From: Allofranklinella schreckenbergeri
Lineage (GTDB): Bacteria; Pseudomonadota; Gammaproteobacteria; Burkholderiales; Burkholderiaceae_C
Assembly: GCF_003703475.1 (NCBI RefSeq)
Contig: NZ_RDQM01000006.1
Span: 1 to 64,000, forward strand
DNA length: 64,000 bases
Direction: 5' to 3'
The translations under genes were made by a program, and so were the position numbers. The notes below the pieces were generated by a model. It searched no databases, had not been told where the DNA came from, and worked only from the letters and a program-made list of their open reading frames with translations. Numbering within the stretch: the first letter of the stretch is position 1; each line of letters begins with the position of its first letter. This document shows positions 52,247 through 60,275 of the stretch, one piece after another.

Positions 52247-55200
52247 ATGCCTTTCACCACGCCCCCTTCCGCGCCTGCTGCCCCCCACGCCGCTGCCCTT
52301 TCTTCTCGGCCCTTGTCCTGGCCCTTGAGCGAAGCTCAATCGGGCCTGTGGTACGCGCAGCAGCTCGCGCCGGACAACCCCAGCTTCAACACCGGCCATG
52401 CGCTGTGGCTCGATGGAGAGCTGGATGTGCGCGCCTTCACTCAGGCGGCCAACCAAGCCGCGCAAGAAGCGCAGGCGCTGCGCCTGCGGTTTGCCCAGCG
52501 CAGCGATGGCCAGGGCGTGCAGCAATGGCTGGATGCGGCCCACGCGCCACTGCTGGAAGTCATCGACCTGCGCCACCATGCCAGCTCCGCACAAGCCGAG
52601 CAGGCCGCCCGCGCCGCCATGCAAGCCGATATGGCGCGCGCGCTTGACCCCACGCGTGAGCGGCTGGCGCGCCAATGCCTGTTTGTGCTGGGGCCGCAGC
52701 GCCACGCCTGGTACCAGCGCGCCCACCACCTGCTGTGCGATGGCTACGGCATGGCCTTGTGGGAAGGGCGCGTCAGCGCGCTCTATGCCGCGTTGCGCGC
52801 CGACCAGGCTGAGCCGGCCGCCAGCGTCACGCCCCAGCCCCAGCCTTTCGGCGATTACGCCGCCGTCATGGCCGAGGCCCAGGCCTACCGCAGCGGCGAC
52901 AAGCGCGAGAAGGACGCCGCCTACTGGCGCGCGCAGTTTGCCGACGCGCCTGAAGTGGCAGGCCTGGCGGCCAACCAAAGTGCCAAGGCCCATGCCGCGC
53001 CCACCTGCATCCACCTGCGCCAACCTCTGCCCGCCGCCTGGCGCGAGGCGCTGCTGGACTTTGCCCGCCGCGCCGACATCCCCTGGCCTGACGTGCTCAC
53101 CGCCCTGACAGCGCTGTACTGCCTGCGCATGGCCGCGGCCGAGCAAACCGTGGTCGGCATCCCCTACATGGGCCGCCTGGGCAGCGCCAGCGCGCGCGTG
53201 CCCGCGATGGTGATGAACGTGCTGCCGCTGCGCGTGCGCGCGGATGCTGTCCCACCCCAAGTCTCCCCCGCAGGCGGGGCAGGGGGCGACAAGTCCGCCC
53301 CCGCCGCATGCCCTCCCCAATCTGCCGCTGCAGGCGGGGCATGGGGGATAAGCGCGGACACAGGCGCAGGCAGCCTGGCCGACTGGCTGCACGGCATGGC
53401 GCAGGCGCAAACCCGTGCGCGCCGCCACGGCCGTTACCGCAGCGAGCAATTGCGCCGCGATCTGGGCCTGCTGGGCGGCAACCGGCGGCTGTATGGCGCG
53501 CTGATCAACGTCCAGCCCTTTTACCAACCCCCGCGCCTGCCGGGCGTGCAGGCGCGGCTGGAGATTCTGGGCACCGGCCCCATCGACGATCTCACCATCG
53601 GCTTTCGCGGCAACGCCACCGAGGCGCTGGAGCTGGAGCTGGAGGCCAACCCCCAGCTCTACGATGCCGCCGCCGTGCACGCCCATCTGGAGCGCCTGCG
53701 CGCCTTTCTGGCCGCGGCCTTTGCGCTCGACCCGGCCCAGGCCCAGCCCGCCCACATCCCGTTGGCGACCGAGGCCGAGGCGCAGCGCTACCTGTTTGAA
53801 GTCAACGCCACCGACCACCCCGTGCCCGCCACCACGCTGGCGGCCTTGATCGAAGCGCAAATGCAGCGCAGCCCCCAGGCCACGGCGCTGGAGTACGAAG
53901 GCCAAAGCCTGAGCTACGCCGAGCTGGATGCACGCACCCGCGCCCTGGCCCAGGCGCTGGTCGCCCAGGGCGTGGGGGCCGATGCTCTGGTGGCCGTGGC
54001 GCTGCCGCGCTCGCTGGAACTGCTCATCGCCCTGGTGGCCGTGCTGCGTGCGGGCGGCGCGTATCTGCCGCTGGATTTGCAACACCCGAGCGAACGGCTG
54101 GCGCGCATCGTGCAACTGGCGCGCCCCGTTTGCGCGCTGGTGCGGCAAGCCGATGCCCCGCGCCTGCTTGCCCATTTGTCCGATGGCCTGCCGTGCCTGC
54201 TGGCCGAGGATTGGCCCGCCCAACCCGATTGGGCGCATGGCTTGCCTGCCGCCCAGCCGCAGCACCTGGCTTATGTGATTTACACCTCCGGCTCCACCGG
54301 CGAGCCCAAGGGCGTGATGATCGAGCACCAGGCCATCGTCAACCGGCTGCAATGGATGCGCCAGCACTACGGCTTCGACGCCAGCGACCGCTTTCTGCAA
54401 AAGACGCCCGCGACGTTTGATGTCTCCGTCTGGGAGTTTTTCCTGCCCCTGCTGTGCGGCGGCACGCTGGTCATCGCCCCGCCCGAGGCGCACCGCGACC
54501 CGGCCTGGCTGGCGCGCCTCATCCGCCAGCAGCGCATCGGCACCTGCCACTTCGTGCCCTCCATGCTGGCGGCGTTTCTGGCCGAGCCGCAAGCGCGCGG
54601 CATCCAGATGCGGCGCATCTTCACCAGCGGCGAAGAACTGCCCGCCGAGCTGCGCGAGCGCCTGCACGCCACCTTGCACAGCGCGCTGCACAACCTCTAC
54701 GGCCCCACCGAAGCGGCGGTGGATGTGAGTTATTGGGACGCCCACGCCGCCGACCATTCCCGCCCCGTGCCCATCGGCCATCCCGTGTGGAACACGAGCC
54801 TGTACGTGCTCGACGCCCACATGCGCCCCTTGCCCCCCGGCGTGGCGGGCGATTTGTACCTGGGCGGCGTACAACTGGCGCGCGGTTACCTGGGCCGCGA
54901 GGACCTCACCCGCGCCGCCTTCCTGCCCGACCCGCACCGCCCGGGCCAGCGCATCTACAAAAGCGGCGACCTGGCGCGCTGGCGCAGCGACGGCGCGCTG
55001 GAATACATCGGCCGCAGCGACCACCAAATCAAATTGCGCGGCCTGCGCATCGAGCTGGGCGAAATCGAGGCGGCCATGCACGCCAGCGGCCTGATTGCGC
55101 GCGGCAGCGTGCTGGTGCGCGAAGACCGCGCGGGGGAGAAAAAACTCGTCGCCTACGTCCAGCCCGCAGAGGCGCAGGCGGGGGAGGGCGAAGCCTTTGA

Positions 55201-56488
55201 CGCCGCCGCCCTCAAGCGCCACATCGCCGCGCACGTGCCCGATTACATGGTGCCCGCGGCCATCGTCGCGCTGCACGACTGGCCCACCACCGCCAACGGC
55301 AAGCTCGACCGCAAAGCCTTGCCCGCGCCGCGCTTTGAAGCCAGCGCCGGGCGCGCCCTGCATACCCCGACCGAGCGCCGCCTGGCCCGGCTCTACGCGC
55401 AGCAACTGGGCCTGGCCGCCGAAGGCATCGACGCCGACAGCGATTTCTTCAGCCTGGGCGGCGACTCGCTCTCCGCCGTGCAACTGCTGCTGGCCGTGCA
55501 GGAAGAATGGCAGCGCAGCCCCGGCCTGGGCGCGCTGTTCGCCCACCCCAGCGTGGGCGCGCTGGCCGCGCTCATCGACGATGAAAAAGTCGCCTTCGAC
55601 AGCGGCCTGGCCCCGCTGATTGCGCTGGCGCGGCCCGCGCCCGGCGGCCAGGCTGCGCAGGACGAGCAGCAGGACGGCGTGCACCAGGACAACGCGAACC
55701 AGGACGACGCGCCGCTGTTCGTCATCCACCCCGCAGGCGGCATCTGCTGGGGCTACCGCCATTTGGCGCGCGCACTCTCGCAGCCGGCCGCCTTCATGCC
55801 GCCAGGCACGCGAGCGCGCGCCGTCTATGGCCTGCAATCGCCCGCGCTTGACCCTGCCCAGCCCCTGCCCGAAAGCATCGACGCCCTGGCGCGCCAATAC
55901 GTGCAGCGCGTGCGCGACATCCAGCCCGGCGGCCGCGTGCATCTGCTGGGCTGGTCGGTGGGCGGCATCATCGCCCAGGCGATGGCGGTGCAAATGCAGG
56001 AACAGGCCAGCGCCGACGCCTCATCCGGCCCGACCCCGGGGCTGGTGGCCTTGCTCGACGCCTACCCCGCTGAGGTCTGGCGCGCCGAGCCCGAACCCAC
56101 CCCCATTCAGGCCCTGCGCGCGCTGTTGGCCATCGCGGGCTACGACCCCGATGCCCATCCCGAGCTGGATACGCAGGCCAAACTCATCGCCTTCTTGCGC
56201 CAGGGCGACACCGCGTTGGGCCATCTGCCCGATGCGGCGCTGGAGGGCGTGGTGCGCGTCGTCACCGACACCAACCGCCTCATCCGCCAGCACCACCACC
56301 GCCGCTATGCAGGCCGCCTCACCCACGTGCGCGCCGGGCTGGATCACGCTGCCAAGCCCCATTTGCAATCGTCGCTGTGGGCGCCGTACGCGGGCGAGCT
56401 GGTGGCGCTGGAGGTGCCGTTTCTGCACGCCCAGCTCACCGGCGCGCAGGCGACGCAGGCGATTGCGCCGCAGTTGGTGTTTGACTGA
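52247..56488 (+). CDS. entF: EntF-like serine-activating non-ribosomal peptide synthetase (C-A-T-TE)
   Basis: The 1413-residue enzyme is a single elongation-termination module. The C domain has HHLLCDG at 160-166. The A domain has TSGSTGEPKG at 680-689, FDVSVWEFF from 724, HFVPSML, FTSGEELP, YGPTEAAVDVSYW and the Lys of PTTANGKLDRKALP. Specificity-lining residues read D-V-W-H-F-S-L-V-D-K, the serine code of EntF. The T domain serine is S1074 in LGGDSL and the TE domain has GWSVGG at 1235-1240. It should condense an aryl-loaded carrier with serine and release a lactone. About residues 336-372 of the C domain are a GC-rich low-complexity insert. It is longer than EntF (about 1290). Confidence 0.93.
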   Translation: MPFTTPPSAPAAPHAAALSSRPLSWPLSEAQSGLWYAQQLAPDNPSFNTGHALWLDGELDVRAFTQAANQAAQEAQALRLRFAQRSDGQGVQQWLDAAHAPLLEVIDLRHHASSAQAEQAARAAMQADMARALDPTRERLARQCLFVLGPQRHAWYQRAHHLLCDGYGMALWEGRVSALYAALRADQAEPAASVTPQPQPFGDYAAVMAEAQAYRSGDKREKDAAYWRAQFADAPEVAGLAANQSAKAHAAPTCIHLRQPLPAAWREALLDFARRADIPWPDVLTALTALYCLRMAAAEQTVVGIPYMGRLGSASARVPAMVMNVLPLRVRADAVPPQVSPAGGAGGDKSAPAACPPQSAAAGGAWGISADTGAGSLADWLHGMAQAQTRARRHGRYRSEQLRRDLGLLGGNRRLYGALINVQPFYQPPRLPGVQARLEILGTGPIDDLTIGFRGNATEALELELEANPQLYDAAAVHAHLERLRAFLAAAFALDPAQAQPAHIPLATEAEAQRYLFEVNATDHPVPATTLAALIEAQMQRSPQATALEYEGQSLSYAELDARTRALAQALVAQGVGADALVAVALPRSLELLIALVAVLRAGGAYLPLDLQHPSERLARIVQLARPVCALVRQADAPRLLAHLSDGLPCLLAEDWPAQPDWAHGLPAAQPQHLAYVIYTSGSTGEPKGVMIEHQAIVNRLQWMRQHYGFDASDRFLQKTPATFDVSVWEFFLPLLCGGTLVIAPPEAHRDPAWLARLIRQQRIGTCHFVPSMLAAFLAEPQARGIQMRRIFTSGEELPAELRERLHATLHSALHNLYGPTEAAVDVSYWDAHAADHSRPVPIGHPVWNTSLYVLDAHMRPLPPGVAGDLYLGGVQLARGYLGREDLTRAAFLPDPHRPGQRIYKSGDLARWRSDGALEYIGRSDHQIKLRGLRIELGEIEAAMHASGLIARGSVLVREDRAGEKKLVAYVQPAEAQAGEGEAFDAAALKRHIAAHVPDYMVPAAIVALHDWPTTANGKLDRKALPAPRFEASAGRALHTPTERRLARLYAQQLGLAAEGIDADSDFFSLGGDSLSAVQLLLAVQEEWQRSPGLGALFAHPSVGALAALIDDEKVAFDSGLAPLIALARPAPGGQAAQDEQQDGVHQDNANQDDAPLFVIHPAGGICWGYRHLARALSQPAAFMPPGTRARAVYGLQSPALDPAQPLPESIDALARQYVQRVRDIQPGGRVHLLGWSVGGIIAQAMAVQMQEQASADASSGPTPGLVALLDAYPAEVWRAEPEPTPIQALRALLAIAGYDPDAHPELDTQAKLIAFLRQGDTALGHLPDAALEGVVRVVTDTNRLIRQHHHRRYAGRLTHVRAGLDHAAKPHLQSSLWAPYAGELVALEVPFLHAQLTGAQATQAIAPQLVFD

Positions 56489-56537
56489 CCCGCCTTGCCT
56501 TGCTTGGGCTGGGCTGGCCAGCGGGCGGGCGCATGGG

Positions 56538-56553
56538 GTGTGCAACACGCTCT
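56538..56553. repeat. Single end of the AGAGCGTGT MITE family
   Basis: GTGTGCAACACGCTCT is the inverse-oriented counterpart of the end at 52009, with the last ten bases (AACACGCTCT) matching the 16117 end exactly. It follows the synthetase stop and directly precedes dnaX. Confidence 0.5.
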
Positions 56554-56558
56554 AGAAT
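56553..56558 (+). promoter_or_regulatory. Candidate -10 element of dnaX
   Basis: TAGAAT lies nine bases before the dnaX ATG and overlaps the last base of the repeat end, so the repeat may have helped form it. No -35 is visible at normal spacing. A start site this close to the ATG implies a very short leader. Confidence 0.35.
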
Positions 56559-56567
56559 CCGCGCCCT

Positions 56568-58640
56568 ATGTCTTATCTGGTGCTTGCCCGCAAATACCGC
56601 CCGCACAATTTCGATGAAATGGTGGGGCAGGAGCACGTCGTCAAGGCGCTGTCCAACGCGCTGGCGCAAAAGCGCCTGCATCACGCCTATTTGTTCACAG
56701 GCACGCGCGGCGTGGGCAAAACCACCGTCTCGCGCATCCTGGCCAAATCGCTCAACTGCCAGGGCGCCGATGGGCAGGGCGACATCACCGCCCACCCTTG
56801 CGGCCAGTGCCAGGCCTGCCAGGATATTGATGCGGGCCGCTTCGTCGATTACACCGAGCTCGATGCCGCCTCCAACCGTGGCGTCGAGGAAGTGCAAAGC
56901 CTGATGGAGCAGGCGGTTTACAAGCCCGTGCAGGGGCGCTTCAAGGTCTTCATGATCGACGAAGTGCACATGCTCTCGAACACGGCGTTCAACGCCATGC
57001 TCAAGACGCTGGAGGAGCCGCCCGAATACCTCAAGTTCGTGCTCGCCACCACCGATCCGCAAAAAGTGCCGGTGACGGTGCTCTCGCGCTGCTTGCAGTT
57101 CAACCTGCGTCCGATGGCGCCGCAAACCATCGTCGAACACCTCGAGCGCGTGCTGGGCCAGGAAGGCGTGGCGCAAGACCGCCCCGCGCTGCAACTGCTG
57201 GCGCGCGCGGCGCGCGGCTCCATGCGCGATGCGCTGTCGCTGACCGATCAAGCCATCGCCTACGGCAACGGCGCATTGAGTGAAGCCACCGTGCGGCAAA
57301 TGCTGGGCGTGGTCGACAAGCGCTACGTGTTCGATGCCATCGCCGCGCTGGCCGCAGGCGATGGGCAAGCCGTGGTGGCGCTGGTGGACATGCTGCGCCA
57401 GCAAGGCATCCCCGCCGCTTCGCTGCTGGAAGATATGGCGTTGGCGTTGCAGAAAATGGCCCTCTATCAAAGCCTGCCCCAGCACAGCGGCGAGGCGCTG
57501 GACGAAGCCGACGCCGCCCGCATCCAGGCGCTGGCGGCGCAAATGCCCGCCGATGAAACCCAGTTGCTCTACACCTTTTGCCTCAAAGGCCGCGAAGAAC
57601 TGGGGCTGGCGCCCGACGAGTACGCCGGTTTGGTGATGGTGTTGCTGCGCCTGCTGGCGTTCAAGCTGCCGCCCGGCGCGGGCCTGGCAGGCGGCGCCAC
57701 CCCGCCCGCGCCCGTGGCAGCGCCGCCAGGTGGCCCAGCCGCTGACGGTGCGGGCGGGCAGCAAAGCGTTGCAGCCGTGCCCGCCGCTTCAGCCGCCCCT
57801 GCTGCCACCGCACCCGCTACCGCCGCGCCCACTACTGCCACACCTGCCCTGGTTGCGAATGCGCCCGCGGTTGCTGTGCAAGCCGCCCCGGCGGCGTCCA
57901 CCACCGCCGCGCCTGCCGTCGACCGCTCGCCTGCGCACCCCGCACGGCAAACAAACGCCGCTGCGCCGCAGGCCGCGCCCGCGCAGGCTGCGGCAGAGCC
58001 TTTGCCGTGGGAAGACGGCCCCGCGCCAGCGGCTCCGGCGGTGACCGTGGCGATGCCTGCTGACGAAACGCCAGCCCCCCAAGCGCGCACCGCCGCCGAT
58101 GCCGATGCTGTGGCGACGCCCATGGCCCAAGCGCCTGCAGCGACGCAGGTGCGTGAAGCCGCGGCTCCCACAACCCCCCCGGCGGCCGAAGCCACGGCGG
58201 CAGCCCCCGCAACCGCATCGGCTCCAGCGCCGACGGCATCGGCGCAGGACACCGCCTGGTGGCACGACAACGTGCAAACCTTGATCGCCCAAGGGCAATT
58301 GACCGCCTTAGTGCGTGAGCTGGCCTTGCAAGCGCAACTGCAACAGCGCGAGGGCGAGGGTGTGCTGCTGCGCGTGGCCAACCAAACGCTGATGGCTGAA
58401 ACCCTGCGCACCAAGCTGCAAGACGTGCTGCTCGCCGCTGGCCTGGCCCAGACGGTGGCGCTGGAGCAAGGCGAAGTCACCGCCAGCCTGGCCCAGCGCC
58501 TGGAGGCCGACAAAGCTGCCGCCCAGCGCATCGCGCAAAGCATCGTCGAGGCCGACGCCCGCGTGCAATGGCTGCAAACGCACTGGGGCGCGCAAATCGT
58601 GCCCGGCAGCGTCAAACCCGTTTCGGTGGCTGTGCGCTAA
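56568..58640 (+). CDS. dnaX: DNA polymerase III subunits gamma and tau
   Basis: The 690-residue clamp-loader ATPase has [22 protein letters not shown] at the N-terminus, Walker A GTRGVGKT at 45-52, a Cys cluster (C..CGQCQAC) that binds zinc, Walker [12 protein letters not shown], and the SRC-type [12 protein letters not shown]. Domain III follows, then a long Ala/Pro/Thr-rich linker of about 200 residues from about 370 to 560, and the tau-specific C-terminal domain from [16 protein letters not shown]. No slippery heptamer for the E. coli-type gamma frameshift was recognised. The ATG at 56568 was chosen from the conserved N-terminus. Confidence 0.95.
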   Translation: MSYLVLARKYRPHNFDEMVGQEHVVKALSNALAQKRLHHAYLFTGTRGVGKTTVSRILAKSLNCQGADGQGDITAHPCGQCQACQDIDAGRFVDYTELDAASNRGVEEVQSLMEQAVYKPVQGRFKVFMIDEVHMLSNTAFNAMLKTLEEPPEYLKFVLATTDPQKVPVTVLSRCLQFNLRPMAPQTIVEHLERVLGQEGVAQDRPALQLLARAARGSMRDALSLTDQAIAYGNGALSEATVRQMLGVVDKRYVFDAIAALAAGDGQAVVALVDMLRQQGIPAASLLEDMALALQKMALYQSLPQHSGEALDEADAARIQALAAQMPADETQLLYTFCLKGREELGLAPDEYAGLVMVLLRLLAFKLPPGAGLAGGATPPAPVAAPPGGPAADGAGGQQSVAAVPAASAAPAATAPATAAPTTATPALVANAPAVAVQAAPAASTTAAPAVDRSPAHPARQTNAAAPQAAPAQAAAEPLPWEDGPAPAAPAVTVAMPADETPAPQARTAADADAVATPMAQAPAATQVREAAAPTTPPAAEATAAAPATASAPAPTASAQDTAWWHDNVQTLIAQGQLTALVRELALQAQLQQREGEGVLLRVANQTLMAETLRTKLQDVLLAAGLAQTVALEQGEVTASLAQRLEADKAAAQRIAQSIVEADARVQWLQTHWGAQIVPGSVKPVSVAVR

Positions 58641-58687
58641 GCGCTTGGCCGCTCCTTCCCATCCATCGACACCACAAAGGAATCACC

Positions 58688-59047
58688 ATGTTCAACAAAG
58701 GACAAATGGCCGGCATGCTCAAACAAGTGCAAGCCATGCAAGACAACATCAAAAAAGCCCAGGAGGAGCTGGCCCAGACCGAAGTCACCGGCGAATCCGG
58801 CGCGGGCCTGGTCAAAGTCGTGATGACGGCCACCAAGGAAGTGCGCCGCGTCACCATCGATCCCAGCTTGCTGGCCGAGGACAAAGACATGCTGGAAGAC
58901 CTGGTGGCCGCCGCTTTCAACTCGGCAGTGAAAAAAGCCGTCGAAACCGAGCAGGAGAAAATGGGCAAAGTCACCGGCGCGCTCGGCGGCCTGGGCGGTG
59001 GTCTGGGGGGCTTGGGCGGTCTGGGCGGCTTGAAGCTGCCGTTCTAA
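58688..59047 (+). CDS. ybaB: Nucleoid-associated protein, YbaB/EbfC family
   Basis: The 119-residue protein begins [29 protein letters not shown], continues [30 protein letters not shown] and ends in a Gly/Leu-rich tail ([21 protein letters not shown]). YbaB binds DNA without strong sequence preference and is encoded between dnaX and recR in most bacteria, as here. AAAGGA about five bases before the ATG is a good ribosome site. It starts 47 bases after the dnaX stop. Confidence 0.95.
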   Translation: MFNKGQMAGMLKQVQAMQDNIKKAQEELAQTEVTGESGAGLVKVVMTATKEVRRVTIDPSLLAEDKDMLEDLVAAAFNSAVKKAVETEQEKMGKVTGALGGLGGGLGGLGGLGGLKLPF

Positions 59048-59072
59048 CTCCATCGGGCCGCAACGCAATAGC

Positions 59073-59114
59073 GGGCCGTTCGCGCCGGCCTTGTGTTGGC
59101 GGCGCGAACGGCCC
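59073..59114 (+). promoter_or_regulatory. Perfect 14-bp hairpin directly upstream of recR
   Basis: GGGCCGTTCGCGCC and its exact reverse complement flank a 14-base loop. It ends nine bases before the recR ATG, leaving no Shine-Dalgarno in between, and is followed by CGTTTCTC. It may be a ybaB terminator with poor U content or a structure that modulates recR expression. Confidence 0.6.
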
Positions 59115-59122
59115 CGTTTCTC

Positions 59123-59719
59123 ATGGCAAACGCCCCCATCCCCAGCCTGGAGCGCCTGATTCAGGCCCTGCGCCAATTGCCCGGCGTGGGCGCCAAATCG
59201 GCCGCGCGCATGGCCTACCACCTGTTGCAGCACGACCGCGACGGCGCGCAGCGCCTGGCCCAGGCCCTGCAAGATGCCGTGGCCCAGGTGCGCCACTGCC
59301 AGCGCTGCCACACCTTCAGCGAAAGCGAGCTGTGCAGCACCTGCGCCGACGCCGGGCGCGACCAAAGCCGCCTGTGCGTGGTGGAAACCCCGTCCGACCA
59401 GGCCGTGATGGAGCGCACCGGCGCTTACGAAGGGCTGTATTTCGTGCTGCAAGGGCGCCTAAGCCCGCTGGACGGCTTGGGCATCGACGAGCTGGGCCTG
59501 GCGCAGCTCATGCAGCGCGCCTGCGACGGGGTGATCGAAGAAGTCATCATCGCCACCAGCTTCACCGCCGAAGGCGAGGCCACCGCCCACGTCATCGCCC
59601 AAGGGCTGGCGCGCCGGGGCGTGCGCACCACCCGCCTGGCGCGCGGCGTACCCGCTGGCGGCGAGCTGGAGTATGTGGATCTGGGCACCATCGCCCACGC
59701 CCTGGCCGATCGCCATTGA
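59123..59719 (+). CDS. recR: Recombination mediator RecR
   Basis: The 198-residue protein loads RecA on gapped DNA with RecFO. It has an N-terminal helix-hairpin-helix [20 protein letters not shown], a zinc finger [16 protein letters not shown], and a Toprim core [26 protein letters not shown] with the RLSPLDGLG segment. The C-terminal [20 protein letters not shown] is the Walker B-like end. All RecR features are present at full length. ATG 59123 begins [12 protein letters not shown]; upstream TTG starts would pass through the hairpin. Confidence 0.95.
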   Translation: MANAPIPSLERLIQALRQLPGVGAKSAARMAYHLLQHDRDGAQRLAQALQDAVAQVRHCQRCHTFSESELCSTCADAGRDQSRLCVVETPSDQAVMERTGAYEGLYFVLQGRLSPLDGLGIDELGLAQLMQRACDGVIEEVIIATSFTAEGEATAHVIAQGLARRGVRTTRLARGVPAGGELEYVDLGTIAHALADRH

Positions 59720-59744
59720 GGCCGCAGAGGCATTGGATCGCCTT

Positions 59745-59829
59745 GAATTTTTATAAATCAAAAGTAAAATTCAATCATTGTCAATAATGCCGAAATATGT
59801 AGTTTTAATTTCCTTTTGATTTATAATTC
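59745..59829. repeat. AT-rich palindromic intergenic element, copy 16
   Basis: ATTTTTATAAATCAAAAGTA opens the copy, the core TGCCGAAA is at 59788-59795, and it closes with TTTCCTTTTGATTTATAATT. It lies 26 bases after the recR stop, before a small membrane-protein gene on the same strand. Confidence 0.82.
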
Positions 59830-59900
59830 TTGATGTTTTCAGCCCTTTGGGCTGCGGTAGCTATTGACTGTGTCGCCGCAACAGACAGGAGATCCGCCCC

Positions 59901-60206
59901 GTGGTCGCTTGCATCTTGCTGAGCCTGGCCGTGTTCTTGAAGGCGTTGTGGAATATGTGGGTGCCACTGCATTTCTACTGGCGCTTGCGCAAAAACAAAG
60001 CGCCTGCCACGGGCGCGGTGGATATGCTGCTGTTTGTCGAGTGGTTTTTGCTGCTGGCCCTGCTGGCGCTGGCGTGGTTTTCGGGCGAGAAGCGGCTTTT
60101 CATTGCGCCCGCATTGGGCGCAGTTTGGGTTCTGGCGTCGTATCTCGTGCTGTATCTCTGCTCCGGCCCCATTCGGCGCTTGACCAGGCGCATGGGGCGG
60201 GAGTGA
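59901..60206 (+). CDS. Small inner-membrane protein of unknown function
   Basis: The 101-residue product has three hydrophobic segments, near residues 2-18, 40-62 and 68-87, and a basic C-terminus (RRLTRRMGRE) that should be cytoplasmic. A charged loop RLRKNKAPATGAV lies between the first two. The start is a GTG at 59901, preceded by ACAGGAG at suitable spacing; no ATG is available. I recognise no family. It is convergent with the RTX gene. Confidence 0.6.
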   Translation: MVACILLSLAVFLKALWNMWVPLHFYWRLRKNKAPATGAVDMLLFVEWFLLLALLALAWFSGEKRLFIAPALGAVWVLASYLVLYLCSGPIRRLTRRMGRE

Positions 60207-60275
60207 CGTTGCAGCCCAGGCGTTTTGCCCCGACGACGCCCTGCAACAAAGAGCGGGGCGCGCGGGGCAGGGCAG

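Noticed and set aside
52178-55993. 1271-codon open frame on the minus strand opposite the synthetase gene
   Set aside because: It is a GC-skew shadow of the synthetase codons: it has no domain, no ribosome site, and low-complexity His/Gly/Arg-rich content, while the plus strand carries every expected NRPS motif.
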